The notes under the pieces were generated by a model. That model was not told the DNA's origin. It worked only from the letters and a program-made list of their open reading frames with translations, and made no database searches. This document shows positions 35,201 to 44,521 of a DNA stretch of 64,000 nucleotides, one piece after another (within the stretch, counting starts at the first letter, position 1; the number at the start of each line of letters is the position of its first letter). The translations under genes were made by a program, and so were the position numbers. Source of the DNA: Tritonibacter aquimaris (GTDB lineage: Bacteria > Pseudomonadota > Alphaproteobacteria > Rhodobacterales > Rhodobacteraceae); the NCBI RefSeq assembly GCF_009617595.1, contig NZ_WIXK01000013.1:1-64000 (forward strand), given 5' to 3'.

Positions 35201-35999
35201 GGTCTTCAAAGGTAAAGTTGATCTCTGCCAGCTCACCCAATGTGATGACCCGGTCGCCATTGGTTTTGATCGGCAGCTCATAGATGTCTTGCACATTCTC
35301 AAAGGTGGAGGGGATCTTGACCGCAAACGCGCCCTGAGCACTGTCCACTTCACCGGCTGCAATCAGCTGGTTGTTGTTTTGAACCACCTCGATAAGTTCA
35401 AGTGCGGTGACATTATAGGCCTCAAGACGCAGCGGGTCGATCAACACCTCAACCATCTCGTCGCGCTTGCCTGCAATCCCTGCTTCCAGCACCGCATCCA
35501 GTGCTTCGAGATCGTCTTGCAGGTTATTGGCCAGACGGGTCATGGTGCGTTCGGGCACCGCGCCTGAAAGGTTCACAATAACAATGGGAAACTCAGAGAA
35601 GTTGATTTCCGTCAGGTGATATTTTTCCGCACCTTCCGGAAACTCTGCTTCTGCGGTGTCCATCGCATCGCGGATATCGGCCAAAGTGGCGCTTTTGTCC
35701 CAACCAAATTCGAACAAAAGCCCAACACCGGCATAGCCTTCGGCCGCGGTCGCCTCCATTTCGTCGAGCCCGTCCAGATCGGCTAGCTCGGTCTCCATGA
35801 CCTTGACCAGCAGCGTTTCTGCGTCTTCGGCAGAAATGCCGGGAAATTCCACCGAAATGAATACAGCGGGAATTTCAATGTCCGGCTCACCCTCTTTGGG
35901 GAGGGCCGAATAAGCAAAGCCACCAACCAGCAGCGAAATGATAATAAAGGCAATGACCATTCGGGCGCGGTCAGCTGCCCAGCGTACGATCCCCGTCAT
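32259..35999 (-). CDS. RND-family efflux permease (AcrB-like)
   Basis: A 1246-residue inner-membrane RND permease. Seen: N-terminal span followed by the long periplasmic domain, the central span VDGAIVVVEYADKR, a second periplasmic domain, and the C-terminal spans. It is longer than AcrB (1049 residues), mainly through a C-terminal tail and an insertion around residues 520-590. In AcrB the proton path uses Asp407, Asp408 and Lys940. Here the first Asp is kept (LVDGA), the second is Gly, and the Lys region reads GIVVNNNIVLID. It pairs with the adaptor gene 2 bp upstream. Exported substrate unknown. Confidence 0.88.
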   Translation of the reverse strand: MTGIVRWAADRARMVIAFIIISLLVGGFAYSALPKEGEPDIEIPAVFISVEFPGISAEDAETLLVKVMETELADLDGLDEMEATAAEGYAGVGLLFEFGWDKSATLADIRDAMDTAEAEFPEGAEKYHLTEINFSEFPIVIVNLSGAVPERTMTRLANNLQDDLEALDAVLEAGIAGKRDEMVEVLIDPLRLEAYNVTALELIEVVQNNNQLIAAGEVDSAQGAFAVKIPSTFENVQDIYELPIKTNGDRVITLGELAEINFTFEDRTGTARFDGEKTVALQVVKRKGYNLIDTVNEVKAAVAKAQAKWPEELQAAVKVGTSNDQSNKVSAMVSQLEGSVLTAIALVMIVVLSALGSRAALLVGFAIPTSFLLCFAFLAMMGISISNIVMFGLILAVGMLVDGAIVVVEYADKRIKEGVGPMHAYVEAAQRMFWPIVSSTATTLCAFLPMLFWPGVPGEFMGMLPVTLIFVLSASLVVALIYLPVMGGVSGRMSRSFGIMADALRTRLPWVVRAALVVLTLLGMFTGAMQMLNPTYIMPEGASTAAALIAGGLLFMLSAFGASVALSSVERQSAEENPQAGFKLNLFGHFIKLIAGNPVMPVVTLLVVGLGISTVFGLFQENNHGVDFFVKTEPEQATGYVLGRGNLSLAEKDEMVKITEEIIASHPAVINVFSFAGQGGLNTDSSGASTPPDTVGQVQFEIIPWDERPKQKEKILWGLFNREVTATEFDGDYVMAELNRMVADIAGFDVELRPLVDGPAAGKPVHLRIKGDDWGPLREAAMLARAKFEETPALIQIEDSLPLPGIDWVIDVDVAMAGRYGADVATVGAMVQLVTRGILLGEMRVDGADDEIEIRTRLPEQDRVLSTLDSLKVPTANGPVPLSNFITRRPVPKLAQIDRIDQQRFYDVKADFKPGLSKVVTGLDDDEVELALIEVVADESLPAQHSTNNGERFNLFTLSGAADVSEVIDALDGDGRMVPINANERIVELTKWLETNPFDASLSWEWTGDQEEQAESGAFLSKAFAGALALMFVILLAQFNSFYNSILVLLAVVLSTTGVLIGMMVMAQPFSIIMTGTGIVALAGIVVNNNIVLIDTYQEYCQSMPRIEAIIRTAQARIRPVLLTTITTMAGLAPMMFGVSLDFINGGYTIDSPTALWWKQLATAVVFGLGIATFLTLLVTPSLLAIRVWVTTYAAVLARVIGNLSGGSKDVAAQDRKLERDADQITDTEIFWEGSPKGKRALKAAE

Positions 36000-36001
36000 G
36001 T

Positions 36002-37240
36002 TCAGAAAGCCTCTTTAAAGGTGGTGTGGACCGCGACCCCTTTGGTCACGAACTCTTGTCCCACAATGATAACGCTCACTGTTTCGGGAAGCCCTGAGAG
36101 CCAGACACCTTCTGTGGTGTCGCCGATCAGGGTAACGGGCATGAAATCAACACGTTCATCTTGCCCCACAAGGCGCACACCCAACTGTCCGATATTGTTG
36201 AGCGTCAGCGATGATTGCGGCAGCAGATGTGCCTTGGTGCCGGGGGCCTCGATGGAAATGTCTGCGGTTTGCCCATCCCGAATGCTCAGATCTGCGTTGG
36301 GGACAGTGATTTCCACCTCAAAGGTGCGGGTTTCCGAGTCGGCGGAGCGGCTGACAAATGTCACCCGCCCCTCGACCTCGGCGCCAGAGGCCAGCTTGGC
36401 TCTGGCAATGGCGCCGGTGGTTACGCGGTCAACTTCGGCCTCTGGCACAAAACCAACCAGTTTGATTTCATCAAGCTGGATGACTGTGGCGCAAAGACTG
36501 CCGGGCTGTAGCAAGCTGCCCAGTTCAGCACTGTCGCTTTCCAACAGCCCATCAAAAGGCGCAAGAATGGTCACGTGCTCCAGCTCTTTTTCGGCTGCGC
36601 TCACACCGGCGGCGGCGGCTTCGATCCCTGCGGCTGTGGCGGAGAGGCCCGATTCTGCGCTGGCAATGGATGCAAGCGCGGTGCGTTCAGCAGCCTCAGC
36701 GGCGGCCAGACGTGTTTCAGAGGCGTAGCCATCTTTGGACAGTTTTTCCGCCGCAGTCAGATTGATTTGAGCTTCACGCAAAAGTGCATGGGCCTCTTGC
36801 AAGCGGGCCTCGGCTTCGGGGTGGCGGGCTTTTGCTTCGATAAGCCGCGCCTTGGCTTCTGACAATTCAGCCGGGCGAGTGCCCGTATCCAGTTTGCACA
36901 GCGCTTCCCCTTCGTGGACATGTTTGCCCTTGCGCAACGGTGCGGAAATCACACGCGCCGTGGTTTCTGCGCGTACCTCAACCTGACGCTTTGCAGCAGT
37001 GCGTCCCCGCAAAACAACCGCGCTGTTGATATTGCGTGCGGTGCTACGCAACGCAACGACGCGTACGCGATCTTCGTCTTTATCTGCGGCCTCGGGCGCA
37101 GCTTCAGACGTCTTTGTGGCTGTCCCGGCGTCCCCAGTGTCCGTGCCGCTGGCAAAGGCCAAAAGAGCCTCTCTCTCAATCACAAGCGCGTAAAGAAAAA
37201 CGCTTACAGCTCCGGCTGTCAGGATAGGTATGATACGCAT
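36002..37240 (-). CDS. RND efflux periplasmic adaptor (HlyD/MFP family)
   Basis: A 412-residue adaptor. An N-terminal signal anchor (MRIIPILTAGAVSVFLYALV) precedes a lipoyl-like domain (VEVRAETTARVISAPLRKG), an Ala/Glu-rich alpha-helical hairpin of roughly 115 residues, the second lipoyl half (TILAPFDGLLESDSAELGSL), and beta-barrel domains. It links the RND permease to an outer-membrane channel, which is not encoded here. The start at 37238-37240 gives the signal anchor; a 25-codon upstream extension is unsupported. Confidence 0.88.
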   Translation of the reverse strand: MRIIPILTAGAVSVFLYALVIEREALLAFASGTDTGDAGTATKTSEAAPEAADKDEDRVRVVALRSTARNINSAVVLRGRTAAKRQVEVRAETTARVISAPLRKGKHVHEGEALCKLDTGTRPAELSEAKARLIEAKARHPEAEARLQEAHALLREAQINLTAAEKLSKDGYASETRLAAAEAAERTALASIASAESGLSATAAGIEAAAAGVSAAEKELEHVTILAPFDGLLESDSAELGSLLQPGSLCATVIQLDEIKLVGFVPEAEVDRVTTGAIARAKLASGAEVEGRVTFVSRSADSETRTFEVEITVPNADLSIRDGQTADISIEAPGTKAHLLPQSSLTLNNIGQLGVRLVGQDERVDFMPVTLIGDTTEGVWLSGLPETVSVIIVGQEFVTKGVAVHTTFKEAF

Positions 37241-37551
37241 TTTGGTCGGGCCCTGAAAATAGTTACTGACGGCACAAGTGGTGCGGCACCTCCAAATTCG
37301 AACACATGTTCCCATGTCTCAAAGTGGAATCGCCACAGACTGTATAAGTACTGTTGCATCTAAACTAAGTGGTTCAGATCACATTTGAAGCCAATTGATA
37401 TATTTTATTTGAACCGTAACCACATCTTTGGGCTGTTTTGTCGTAGCGATCACGATGACAGCACCACTTGGCAGGAGTGACGCATCAGGGTAAGAGGAGC
37501 AAAAGCCAATACAATCTCCGGCCTCGCCGGGTGACGACCAGGGAGCGCCGC
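37241..37551. other. Divergent intergenic region, no gene seen
   Basis: About 310 bp separate the divergent RND adaptor and TPR-protein genes. It is AT-richer than its surroundings and must hold both promoters. No convincing -35/-10 pair, operator palindrome or RNA was recognised. GGGAG before 37552 is the ribosome-binding site of the next gene. Confidence 0.5.
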
Positions 37552-38223
37552 ATGAGCGATACCGATAGTTTCATCGACGAAGTCACCGAAGAGGTGCGCC
37601 GCGACCGCCTGTTTCTGATGCTGCGCCGTTATGGCTGGATTGGTGCGGTTGTGGTTGTTGCCATTGTTGGCGGCACCGCGCTGCGCGAGATCAACCGTTC
37701 CAAGGTGGAAACCGCATCGCAGGCGCTGGGGGATTCCATGATCGCAGCGGTTGATGCCGAAAACGCGGATGCCCGCGCTGCAGCGCTCGCCGCGGTTGAG
37801 ACCGAGACGCTCGATCGTCAGATGGTGCTGGATATGGCGCGCGCGGGTGCCTTGGTGGATGCAGGCAACACGGATGAAGCGGTTGTGCTGTTGCAATCCA
37901 TTGGTTCCAATGGCGATCTGCCGGAAATCTACCGCCACATTGCAAGTTTCAAATCCCTGATCTTGCAGAGCGAGAGCCTTGGTATTGAAGAGCGCCGCCT
38001 GCAGTTTGACGCGCTGGCCGCACCGAACGCGCCGCTGCGCCATCTGGCACAAGAGCAACTTGCGCTTCTGGATATTGAAGCTGGTGATACATCTGCCGCG
38101 ATTGCACGTCTGCAGGCTCTGGTTGCAGATGCAACCAGCCGCCATGAGATGCGCGATCGCGCCAACCAATTGATTGTGGCGCTTGGCGGCGAGGTTGCAC
38201 CGCAACCTGCGCATGGCGGTTGA
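37552..38223 (+). CDS. Membrane-anchored TPR protein (YfgM-like)
   Basis: A 223-residue protein with a cytoplasmic N-terminus (MSDTDSFIDEVTEEVRRDRL), one membrane span (YGWIGAVVVVAIVGGTALRE), and a periplasmic tetratricopeptide-like domain. It corresponds to the yfgM position in the E. coli yfgM-bamB-der cluster; YfgM associates with the SecYEG translocon and periplasmic chaperones. GGGAG precedes the ATG. It is followed by bamB 57 bp downstream. Confidence 0.85.
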   Translation: MSDTDSFIDEVTEEVRRDRLFLMLRRYGWIGAVVVVAIVGGTALREINRSKVETASQALGDSMIAAVDAENADARAAALAAVETETLDRQMVLDMARAGALVDAGNTDEAVVLLQSIGSNGDLPEIYRHIASFKSLILQSESLGIEERRLQFDALAAPNAPLRHLAQEQLALLDIEAGDTSAAIARLQALVADATSRHEMRDRANQLIVALGGEVAPQPAHGG

Positions 38224-38280
38224 TTACAGCCGCGTTTTCATGACACAACATCGCTGAAGTTTGAGTGCAAAGGGCAAAGA

Positions 38281-39603
38281 ATGACAAAAGCCGTTTCTGT
38301 TTTCCGTATGAGCCGGATTTTGTGCACCTCCGCTCTTGCCCTTGCGGTTGTTGCCTGTACCGAAAAAGAACCGGTGCTGCAGGGGGTTCGTGAACCAATC
38401 CGTCCTGAATTGGCTGGTAAGGTCGAAAACCAATCCCGCGCGATTTCGCTGGCAAAACAAACCGTCAACAAAGACTGGGCGCAGCCCCATGGCACCGCGG
38501 CCTATCGGGTTGCAAACGCAGCCTTGTCAGTCGCACCCAATCTGATCTGGTCGACCAACATCGGCTCGGGTGATGAACGCCGACAGCGCATCACCGCGCA
38601 GCCTGCGGTTGGGGCAGGGCGTATCTATACGCTCGACAGTGCCGGGCAGGTGTCTGCGGTTTCTCCAGATGGCAGTATTCTGTGGCAGAGCGATATTATC
38701 CCAGCCACCGATTCCGAAGGCCAGGCCACCGGTGGCGGCATCGCCTACCATAAGGGCGCGGTTTATATCTCCTCTGGCTTTGGCGTGCTGACAGCGCTGG
38801 ATGCAGCCTCAGGGGATCTGATCTGGCGTCAGGAGCTGGATGCGCCGGGTTCGGGCCAGCCTTTGGTGCGCGATGGTCTTGTATATGTTGTGGCAGGTGA
38901 TGACACCGGCTGGGCTGTGAAAACCAAAGACGGCCGCATCGCCTGGCAGATTGAAGCGACCCCAAGTGCCGCAAACGTTCTGGGTGCACCTGCGCCTGCG
39001 CTTACCAAAGATCTTGCGGTCTTTGCATTTGGTTCTGGTGACCTTGCCGCGACGTTCCGCAAAGGCGGCTTTCGCCGTTGGAACGCGTCCATCGCCGGTG
39101 AGCGCACAGGCCGCACGGTTTCAACCATCAATGACGTAACCGGCGCGCCGGTTGTGGTGGGGCAGCGCATCTATGTGGGCAACCACGGTGGTCGTACCGC
39201 TGCCTTTGAAGCAGACAGTGGTCTGCGCCTCTGGACCGCACGTGAAGGCGCGCTGGGTCCGGTTTGGCCCGCTGGGGACAGCCTGTTCCAGGTCAGTGAC
39301 ACCAACCGCCTGCTGCGTCTTGATGCTGACACGGGTGAGGTGATCTGGTCGCAACCGCTGCCGGGGTTTGTCAAAGACAAGCCACGTAAACGTTCCGAGA
39401 TCGTTGCGCATTACGGCCCGATTCTGGCAGGTGGCCAGATCATCGTTGCATCTAACGATGGGCTTTTGCGCTTCTTTGATCCCACCGATGGCATCCTTAA
39501 CCGCAGCGTTGAAGTGCCCGGTGGTGCCACCACTCCGCCGGTTGTTGCAGGCAAAACGCTCTACGTCGTGTCGACAAAAGGCGAACTACTCGCTTTCCGT
39601 TGA
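38281..39603 (+). CDS. bamB: Outer membrane protein assembly factor BamB
   Basis: A 440-residue lipoprotein. The signal peptide ends in a lipobox (ALAVVAC), with the acylated cysteine at about residue 26. The rest is a PQQ-type eight-bladed beta-propeller with repeated tryptophan-docking strands (LIWSTNIGSG, ILWQSDIIPA, LIWRQELDAPG, VIWSQPLPG). It is part of the BAM complex that inserts outer-membrane proteins. It lies between the YfgM-like gene and der, as in many proteobacteria. Confidence 0.92.
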   Translation: MTKAVSVFRMSRILCTSALALAVVACTEKEPVLQGVREPIRPELAGKVENQSRAISLAKQTVNKDWAQPHGTAAYRVANAALSVAPNLIWSTNIGSGDERRQRITAQPAVGAGRIYTLDSAGQVSAVSPDGSILWQSDIIPATDSEGQATGGGIAYHKGAVYISSGFGVLTALDAASGDLIWRQELDAPGSGQPLVRDGLVYVVAGDDTGWAVKTKDGRIAWQIEATPSAANVLGAPAPALTKDLAVFAFGSGDLAATFRKGGFRRWNASIAGERTGRTVSTINDVTGAPVVVGQRIYVGNHGGRTAAFEADSGLRLWTAREGALGPVWPAGDSLFQVSDTNRLLRLDADTGEVIWSQPLPGFVKDKPRKRSEIVAHYGPILAGGQIIVASNDGLLRFFDPTDGILNRSVEVPGGATTPPVVAGKTLYVVSTKGELLAFR

Positions 39604-39652
39604 CGCAAAGATGCGCTATGGGGCGCATCTCAATTCGCTGAAAGTGTGAGAC

Positions 39653-41125
39653 ATGTCCTTTACCTTGGCCATTGTGGGCCGTCCCAATGTGGGCAAATCA
39701 ACCCTGTTCAACCGTTTGGTTGGGAAAAAACTGGCGCTGGTTGATGACCAGCCCGGGGTGACGCGTGACTTGCGCGAAGGTGAGGCCAGGCTTGGCGATC
39801 TGCGTTTTACGGTGATTGATACCGCGGGTCTCGAAGATGCCACCGACAACAGTCTCGAAGGGCGGATGCGCCGTCTGACGGAACGTGCGGTGGATATGGC
39901 GGATATCTGCCTGTTTATGGTGGATGCGCGCACCGGGATTACCCCAACCGACGAAATGTTTGCCGAGATTTTGCGCCGCAAATCCGCGCATGTGATTCTT
40001 GCTGCCAATAAGGCCGAAGGCAACGCAGCCGAAGGTGGTGTGCTTGAAGCGTATGGTCTTGGCCTGGGTGAGCCGCTGCGCCTGTCTGGCGAACATGGCG
40101 AAGGCATGCCGGATCTTTATTCGGTGCTGATGCCACTGGCCGAGAAATTTGAAGCCGAAGCCGAGGACACGTCGCCCGTGGTTGATGTCGACATCTATGA
40201 AGATGACGACTGGGATGAAGAGGGCGAGTATGAAGTGCCCATGCCCACCGCGGATAAACCTTTGCAGGTGGCGGTCATCGGTCGACCCAATGCGGGTAAA
40301 TCTACCCTGATCAACAAGATCTTGGGCGAAGACCGTTTGCTCACCGGGCCCGAGGCAGGCATCACCCGCGATGCGATTTCGCTACGTACCGAGTGGAATG
40401 AAGTGCCGATGCGCATCTTTGACACTGCCGGTATGCGCAAAAAAGCCAAAGTGCAGGAAAAGCTTGAAAAGCTTTCGGTCTCTGATGGCCTGCGCGCGGT
40501 GAAATTTGCCGAAGTTGTGGTGGTGCTGCTGGATGCCGCTATTCCGTTTGAACAGCAGGATCTGCGCATTGCCGATCTGGCCGAACGTGAAGGTCGCGCG
40601 GTTGTGGTTGCCGTCAATAAATGGGACGTGGAAGACAACCGTCAAGAAAAGCTCAAAGAGCTGAAAGAAAGCTTTGCCCGCCTGTTGCCGCAGTTGCGGG
40701 GCGCGCCGCTGATTACGGTATCTGCTAAAACCGGGCGTGGGTTGGATCGCTTGAACGATGCGATTATTCGCGCCTATCAGGTCTGGAACCGCCGCATTGC
40801 CACAGCCGCGTTGAACCGCTGGCTGACTGGTATGCTGGAGCAGCACCCGCCGCCCGCGCCGCAGGGCAAGCGGATCAAAATGCGCTATATGACCCAGGTG
40901 AAAACCCGTCCGCCGGGCTTTGTGGTGATGTGTTCGCACCCCGATAAGGTGCCTGCAGCCTATTCACGCTACCTTGTCAATGGTTTGCGCCAGGATTTTG
41001 ATATGCCAGGCACGCCGATCCGGCTGACCCTGCGCGGACAGGGCGATAAAAACCCGTATAAGAACCGCAAAAAAGCACCACCGTCCAAGCTGCGTAAACA
41101 CCTCGAAGGGCGGCGTGATCGCTAA
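39653..41125 (+). CDS. der: Ribosome biogenesis GTPase Der (EngA)
   Basis: A 490-residue GTPase with two tandem G domains ([14 protein letters not shown] and later [14 protein letters not shown], each followed by DTAG and NKxD-type motifs) and a C-terminal KH-like domain. An acidic linker ([15 protein letters not shown]) separates the G domains. It acts in 50S subunit assembly. The basic tail ends [19 protein letters not shown] terminator follows. Confidence 0.96.
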   Translation: MSFTLAIVGRPNVGKSTLFNRLVGKKLALVDDQPGVTRDLREGEARLGDLRFTVIDTAGLEDATDNSLEGRMRRLTERAVDMADICLFMVDARTGITPTDEMFAEILRRKSAHVILAANKAEGNAAEGGVLEAYGLGLGEPLRLSGEHGEGMPDLYSVLMPLAEKFEAEAEDTSPVVDVDIYEDDDWDEEGEYEVPMPTADKPLQVAVIGRPNAGKSTLINKILGEDRLLTGPEAGITRDAISLRTEWNEVPMRIFDTAGMRKKAKVQEKLEKLSVSDGLRAVKFAEVVVVLLDAAIPFEQQDLRIADLAEREGRAVVVAVNKWDVEDNRQEKLKELKESFARLLPQLRGAPLITVSAKTGRGLDRLNDAIIRAYQVWNRRIATAALNRWLTGMLEQHPPPAPQGKRIKMRYMTQVKTRPPGFVVMCSHPDKVPAAYSRYLVNGLRQDFDMPGTPIRLTLRGQGDKNPYKNRKKAPPSKLRKHLEGRRDR

Positions 41126-41148
41126 GGGGTAGAGTACTGCAATAATTT

Positions 41149-41177
41149 AGGGGCGTTCCTGCGGGGGCGCCCCTTTT
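41149..41177 (+). terminator. Rho-independent terminator of bamB-der
   Basis: AGGGGCG and CGCCCCT pair across a 12-base loop and are followed by TTTT, 24 bp after the der stop. Confidence 0.75.
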
Positions 41178-41211
41178 AGTGCGATCTGCTGGGTTTTCAA
41201 TGTTTTGAGCA

Positions 41212-41227
41212 CAAGATTAAAATCTTG
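41212..41227. promoter_or_regulatory. Palindrome upstream of the desaturase gene
   Basis: CAAGATT-AA-AATCTTG is a 7-bp perfect inverted repeat about 85 bp before the desaturase start. It resembles an operator for a dimeric regulator; the regulator is unknown. Confidence 0.35.
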
Positions 41228-41311
41228 TCAGCAGGGTGCTGCGTGATCAACAATAGAGACAGGAGAGGGATAAAGGCTGAAATTCCGGGCCTTTGAAACA
41301 GTGGGTGGCAA

Positions 41312-42283
41312 ATGGATTTGCGCGCACATACACGGAAATATTGCGCAAAAGACAACCGGCTGGCAGCGGCCAGTTATTTCGGCACGTTTGCGGTGTATTT
41401 CGCAGCGCTTTACGCAGCGATTTTCTGGTCTTCACAGTGGTACATCTTACTGCCAGCTGGAACGGTGTTTTCTGTGGCGGCGGTTCGGCTTTATGTGCTG
41501 CAACATGACACGGGCCATTTTTCGCTGTTTGAAACGCGCAGGCAAAACATCCTGGCCGGGCATGTCTTGTCGCCGTTTACTTTTGCCCCGTTTGAAGTGA
41601 TGCGGCAAAATCACAATCTGCATCACGCCAATGTCGGCAATTTAGAACATCGCGAAACCGGCGAAATCCACACGATGACGCTGAAGGAATGGCGTGCCGC
41701 AGGGCGCTGGCAGCGCGTGCTTTATCGGCTCTATCGCAATCCGCTGATCCTTGTGCCGGTTGGGGCGGTGTTTACCTATTTCATTCGTTATCGCTGGCCC
41801 AAGAACGCCGCGGTTTTTGATCCCGTTGGGGTGGTTGCACACAACCTTGCCATCGTGGTGCTGCTCTACTTTCTGTACCGTGTCGCGGGGACAACGGGCC
41901 TATATGTCTGGCTTGGATTTTCTTTTCTTGGCGGGATGTTAGGTGTGTTTCTTGTCTATCTGCAGCATAATTTTGAAGACACCTATTGGGACCGTCGTCC
42001 TGATCTCAATCCGGTGGATGCGGCGCTTTCGGGATCGTCTTGCCTCGATTTTGGCTGGGCGTTTGACTGTGCGGTTGCCAATATCACCCTGCATGACATT
42101 CACCATTTTAATGCGCGGATCCCTTCTTATCGGTTGCGGCAATGCCACTACAGCCTGCCAAAAGAGCTGGCGCCGCGGCGGATCAAACCGGGTGAAGCGC
42201 TGCGTGCATTGCGGCTGAAACTCTGGGACGAAGAGAAAAAACGCCTGATCCCCTTTCCAAAACGACAAAGATCGGTGATATAA
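41312..42283 (+). CDS. Fatty acid desaturase family protein
   Basis: A 323-residue membrane di-iron desaturase/hydroxylase. The three His boxes are seen: HDTGH (about residue 65), HNLHH (about 100) and HDIHH (about 259). Hydrophobic spans lie before and between them. Such enzymes introduce double bonds or hydroxyls into acyl chains or carotenoids. The substrate cannot be told from sequence. It is monocistronic, with a palindromic site upstream. Confidence 0.88.
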   Translation: MDLRAHTRKYCAKDNRLAAASYFGTFAVYFAALYAAIFWSSQWYILLPAGTVFSVAAVRLYVLQHDTGHFSLFETRRQNILAGHVLSPFTFAPFEVMRQNHNLHHANVGNLEHRETGEIHTMTLKEWRAAGRWQRVLYRLYRNPLILVPVGAVFTYFIRYRWPKNAAVFDPVGVVAHNLAIVVLLYFLYRVAGTTGLYVWLGFSFLGGMLGVFLVYLQHNFEDTYWDRRPDLNPVDAALSGSSCLDFGWAFDCAVANITLHDIHHFNARIPSYRLRQCHYSLPKELAPRRIKPGEALRALRLKLWDEEKKRLIPFPKRQRSVI

Positions 42284-42331
42284 TGACGTCATAGTGTCAA
42301 TTGATGGAATACAAGCAGAAGGAGCAGGGGT

Positions 42332-42931
42332 ATGACACCGGTGTTGAAAATTGCAGGCGTGGGTCCAGCTTTGGCAAGATCGCTTGAGGTGCAAAAAATT
42401 ACCTCTGCAGAACAAATTGCTGCAATGACCGAAGCGCAATTGGCCACAGTCGCGGGCATTGGTGCACGCCGTGCTCCGAAATTACGCGCCGCCGCTCAGG
42501 TTGTGGTGAAAAACGGTGTTGCCACACAGGTGGCTGTCAAAACGCCCGCAAAACCAGCGAGCGCAAAACCAGCCGCCAAGGTTGCACCCCGTAAACCCGC
42601 TGCGCGTAAGACAACAGCGCAGACCAACAATTCACTGAGCAAGGCACTTGCTGTTGCCGAAGCGGCGCGTAAAGCTGCAGAAGAAAAGGCTGAGCGCGCA
42701 GAAGCCAAAGCGCGCAAAGCTCAGAAAAAAGCCATGGCACTGGTCGCGGAATTTGCATTGGCCAAGGAAAAGGCCAAGAAAAAAGCCAAAAAGAAAAAGC
42801 CTGAGGCCCAAAAGGCAATTGCCAAAGAAAAGGCAAAGGCCAAAGCGATCCTTGCGGCAAAATCGGGCAAGGGCGCTGATAAAAAAGCCGCCAAGCTGAA
42901 TAAGAAATCCAGCAAGAAAAGCAAAAAATAA
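42332..42931 (+). CDS. Helix-hairpin-helix protein with histone H1-like lysine/alanine-rich tail
   Basis: A 199-residue protein in two parts. Residues 1-60 carry two helix-hairpin-helix motifs (LKIAGVGPALARSLE and ATVAGIGARRAPKLRAAA), a DNA-binding fold. Residues 65-199 are almost entirely Lys, Ala, Pro and Glu (for example PAKPASAKPAAKVAPRKPAA and repeated AKEKAKKKAKKKK), as in histone H1-like bacterial nucleoid proteins. A DNA-compacting or nucleoid role is inferred; no named family is certain. It has its own AGGAG site 49 bp after the desaturase. Confidence 0.75.
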   Translation: MTPVLKIAGVGPALARSLEVQKITSAEQIAAMTEAQLATVAGIGARRAPKLRAAAQVVVKNGVATQVAVKTPAKPASAKPAAKVAPRKPAARKTTAQTNNSLSKALAVAEAARKAAEEKAERAEAKARKAQKKAMALVAEFALAKEKAKKKAKKKKPEAQKAIAKEKAKAKAILAAKSGKGADKKAAKLNKKSSKKSKK

Positions 42932-42955
42932 ACCGGCACCCGAAGGCACCGGTTT
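42930..42955. terminator. Terminator between the HhH gene and serS
   Basis: AAACCGG and CCGGTTT pair around a 12-base loop that can extend the stem with mismatches. It separates convergent genes. T-runs are short. Confidence 0.55.
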
Positions 42956-42975
42956 GATCGCGTAACTGCTGATGA

Positions 42976-44268
42976 TCAGACCAGCGTGCCCTCGGCGGTC
43001 AGGGTCAGCTTGCCGCCAAGATAGGGGGCGAGCACCTCTGGAAGTTTGACCGATCCGTCTTCTTGCTGGCCGTTCTCCAGAACTGCAATCAGACAGCGCC
43101 CAACCGCAAGGCCAGACCCGTTGAGCGTATGTACAAACTCTGGCTTGCCACCTTCTGCAGGTTTGAAACGCGCGTTCATACGGCGGGCCTGGAAATCACC
43201 GGTGGTGGAGACCGACGAAATCTCGCGATAGGTGTTTTGGCCCGGCAGCCAGGCTTCGATGTCAAAGGTGCGGCGCGCGCCAAAGCCCATGTCACCGGTG
43301 CACAGAACCACGGTACGATAGGGGACGCCCAGTTTCTCGAGCAGCCCCTCGGCGCAACGCAGCATCCGCTTTTGCTCATCATCAGAGGTGTCCGGGTGGA
43401 CGATCGAAACCATCTCAACCTTTTCAAACTGGTGCTGACGCAGCATGCCCGAGGTATCACGACCGGCGCTGCCCGCTTCCGAGCGGAAACACAGCGTATG
43501 CGCGGTATAACGCAGGGGCAGGGTGCTTTCTTCGAGCATCTCATCGGCAACCGAATAGGTCAGCGGCACCTCGGATGTGGGCACTAGCCACCAGCCATTG
43601 GTGGTCTGATAGCTGTCTTCGCCAAATTTCGGCAGCTTGTCGGTGCCATACATGGCCTCATCACGCACCAGCACCGGCGAGTTCATCTCGGTGAGCTCGT
43701 TTTCATCCACATGGGTGTCGATCATGAATTGCGCCAATGCGCGGTGAATCCGTGCAACCGAACCTTTCAGCAGCACAAAGCGTGCGCCTGAAATTTTGGC
43801 AGCCGTTTCAAAATCCATCGCCGCTGCAACGCCTGCGATTTCAAAATGTTCTTTGGCTGCAAAAGAAAACTCGGCCGGGGTGCCCCAGCGGTTCACCTCA
43901 ACATTGTCGTCTTCATCCGCACCATTGGGCACATCATCTGCAGGCGCGTTTGGAATGCGTGCCAGCATATCGGTGAGCTTGGCATCCAGCTCTTTTGCCT
44001 CATTTTGCATCGCGGCAACTTCGGCTTTTTTCTCCGAGACGGCCTCGCGCAGGCGCTGAAACTCTGCTTCGTCGCCTTTGGCCTTAGCGGCACCAATGGC
44101 TTTGGCGGCTTTGTTTTGTTCAGCCTGGGCTTCTTCGGCGGCCTGGATTTTGGCGCGGCGTTCCCCATCCAAAGCCAGGATCTCAGAAGAAATCGACGCA
44201 TCCCCACGCCGCGCCAAAGCGGCGTCAAAGGCGGTTGGATTTTCGCGGATTGCGCGAATGTCGTGCAT
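42976..44268 (-). CDS. serS: Seryl-tRNA synthetase
   Basis: A 430-residue class II aminoacyl-tRNA synthetase. The N-terminal helical arm ([14 protein letters not shown], then [20 protein letters not shown]) binds tRNA-Ser. Class motifs are seen around [15 protein letters not shown] and [19 protein letters not shown]. The start [18 protein letters not shown], after AGGAG, matches the family; upstream open frame is rejected. It attaches serine to tRNA-Ser. Confidence 0.96.
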   Translation of the reverse strand: MHDIRAIRENPTAFDAALARRGDASISSEILALDGERRAKIQAAEEAQAEQNKAAKAIGAAKAKGDEAEFQRLREAVSEKKAEVAAMQNEAKELDAKLTDMLARIPNAPADDVPNGADEDDNVEVNRWGTPAEFSFAAKEHFEIAGVAAAMDFETAAKISGARFVLLKGSVARIHRALAQFMIDTHVDENELTEMNSPVLVRDEAMYGTDKLPKFGEDSYQTTNGWWLVPTSEVPLTYSVADEMLEESTLPLRYTAHTLCFRSEAGSAGRDTSGMLRQHQFEKVEMVSIVHPDTSDDEQKRMLRCAEGLLEKLGVPYRTVVLCTGDMGFGARRTFDIEAWLPGQNTYREISSVSTTGDFQARRMNARFKPAEGGKPEFVHTLNGSGLAVGRCLIAVLENGQQEDGSVKLPEVLAPYLGGKLTLTAEGTLV

Positions 44269-44521
44269 GGGTCTTGCTCCTGACTTTTTGAATCGATGAC
44301 ACAACCTATGCCGCAGCTCTGGCCAAAGGAAAAGAGCCCGCGCGCGCATTCGCACAAGCTGCTGCAATTGCGCCAAAGCAGAGCCGGGCAGAAAGCAGGT
44401 GGAAATCGAAGCGTTAACGGAAATTCTTAGCTGTGATGCGCCTTGCAAAGCCATCTTTCAGCGCATAGGTTCCCCGCGACTTAATGGTGCGAAAACGGCA
44501 CCTCTACAGAAGGAAAACCCC

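Noticed and set aside
42600-42931. Lysine-codon-rich tract considered as a simple DNA repeat
   Set aside because: It is coding sequence for the H1-like tail with varied codons, not a tandem DNA repeat.
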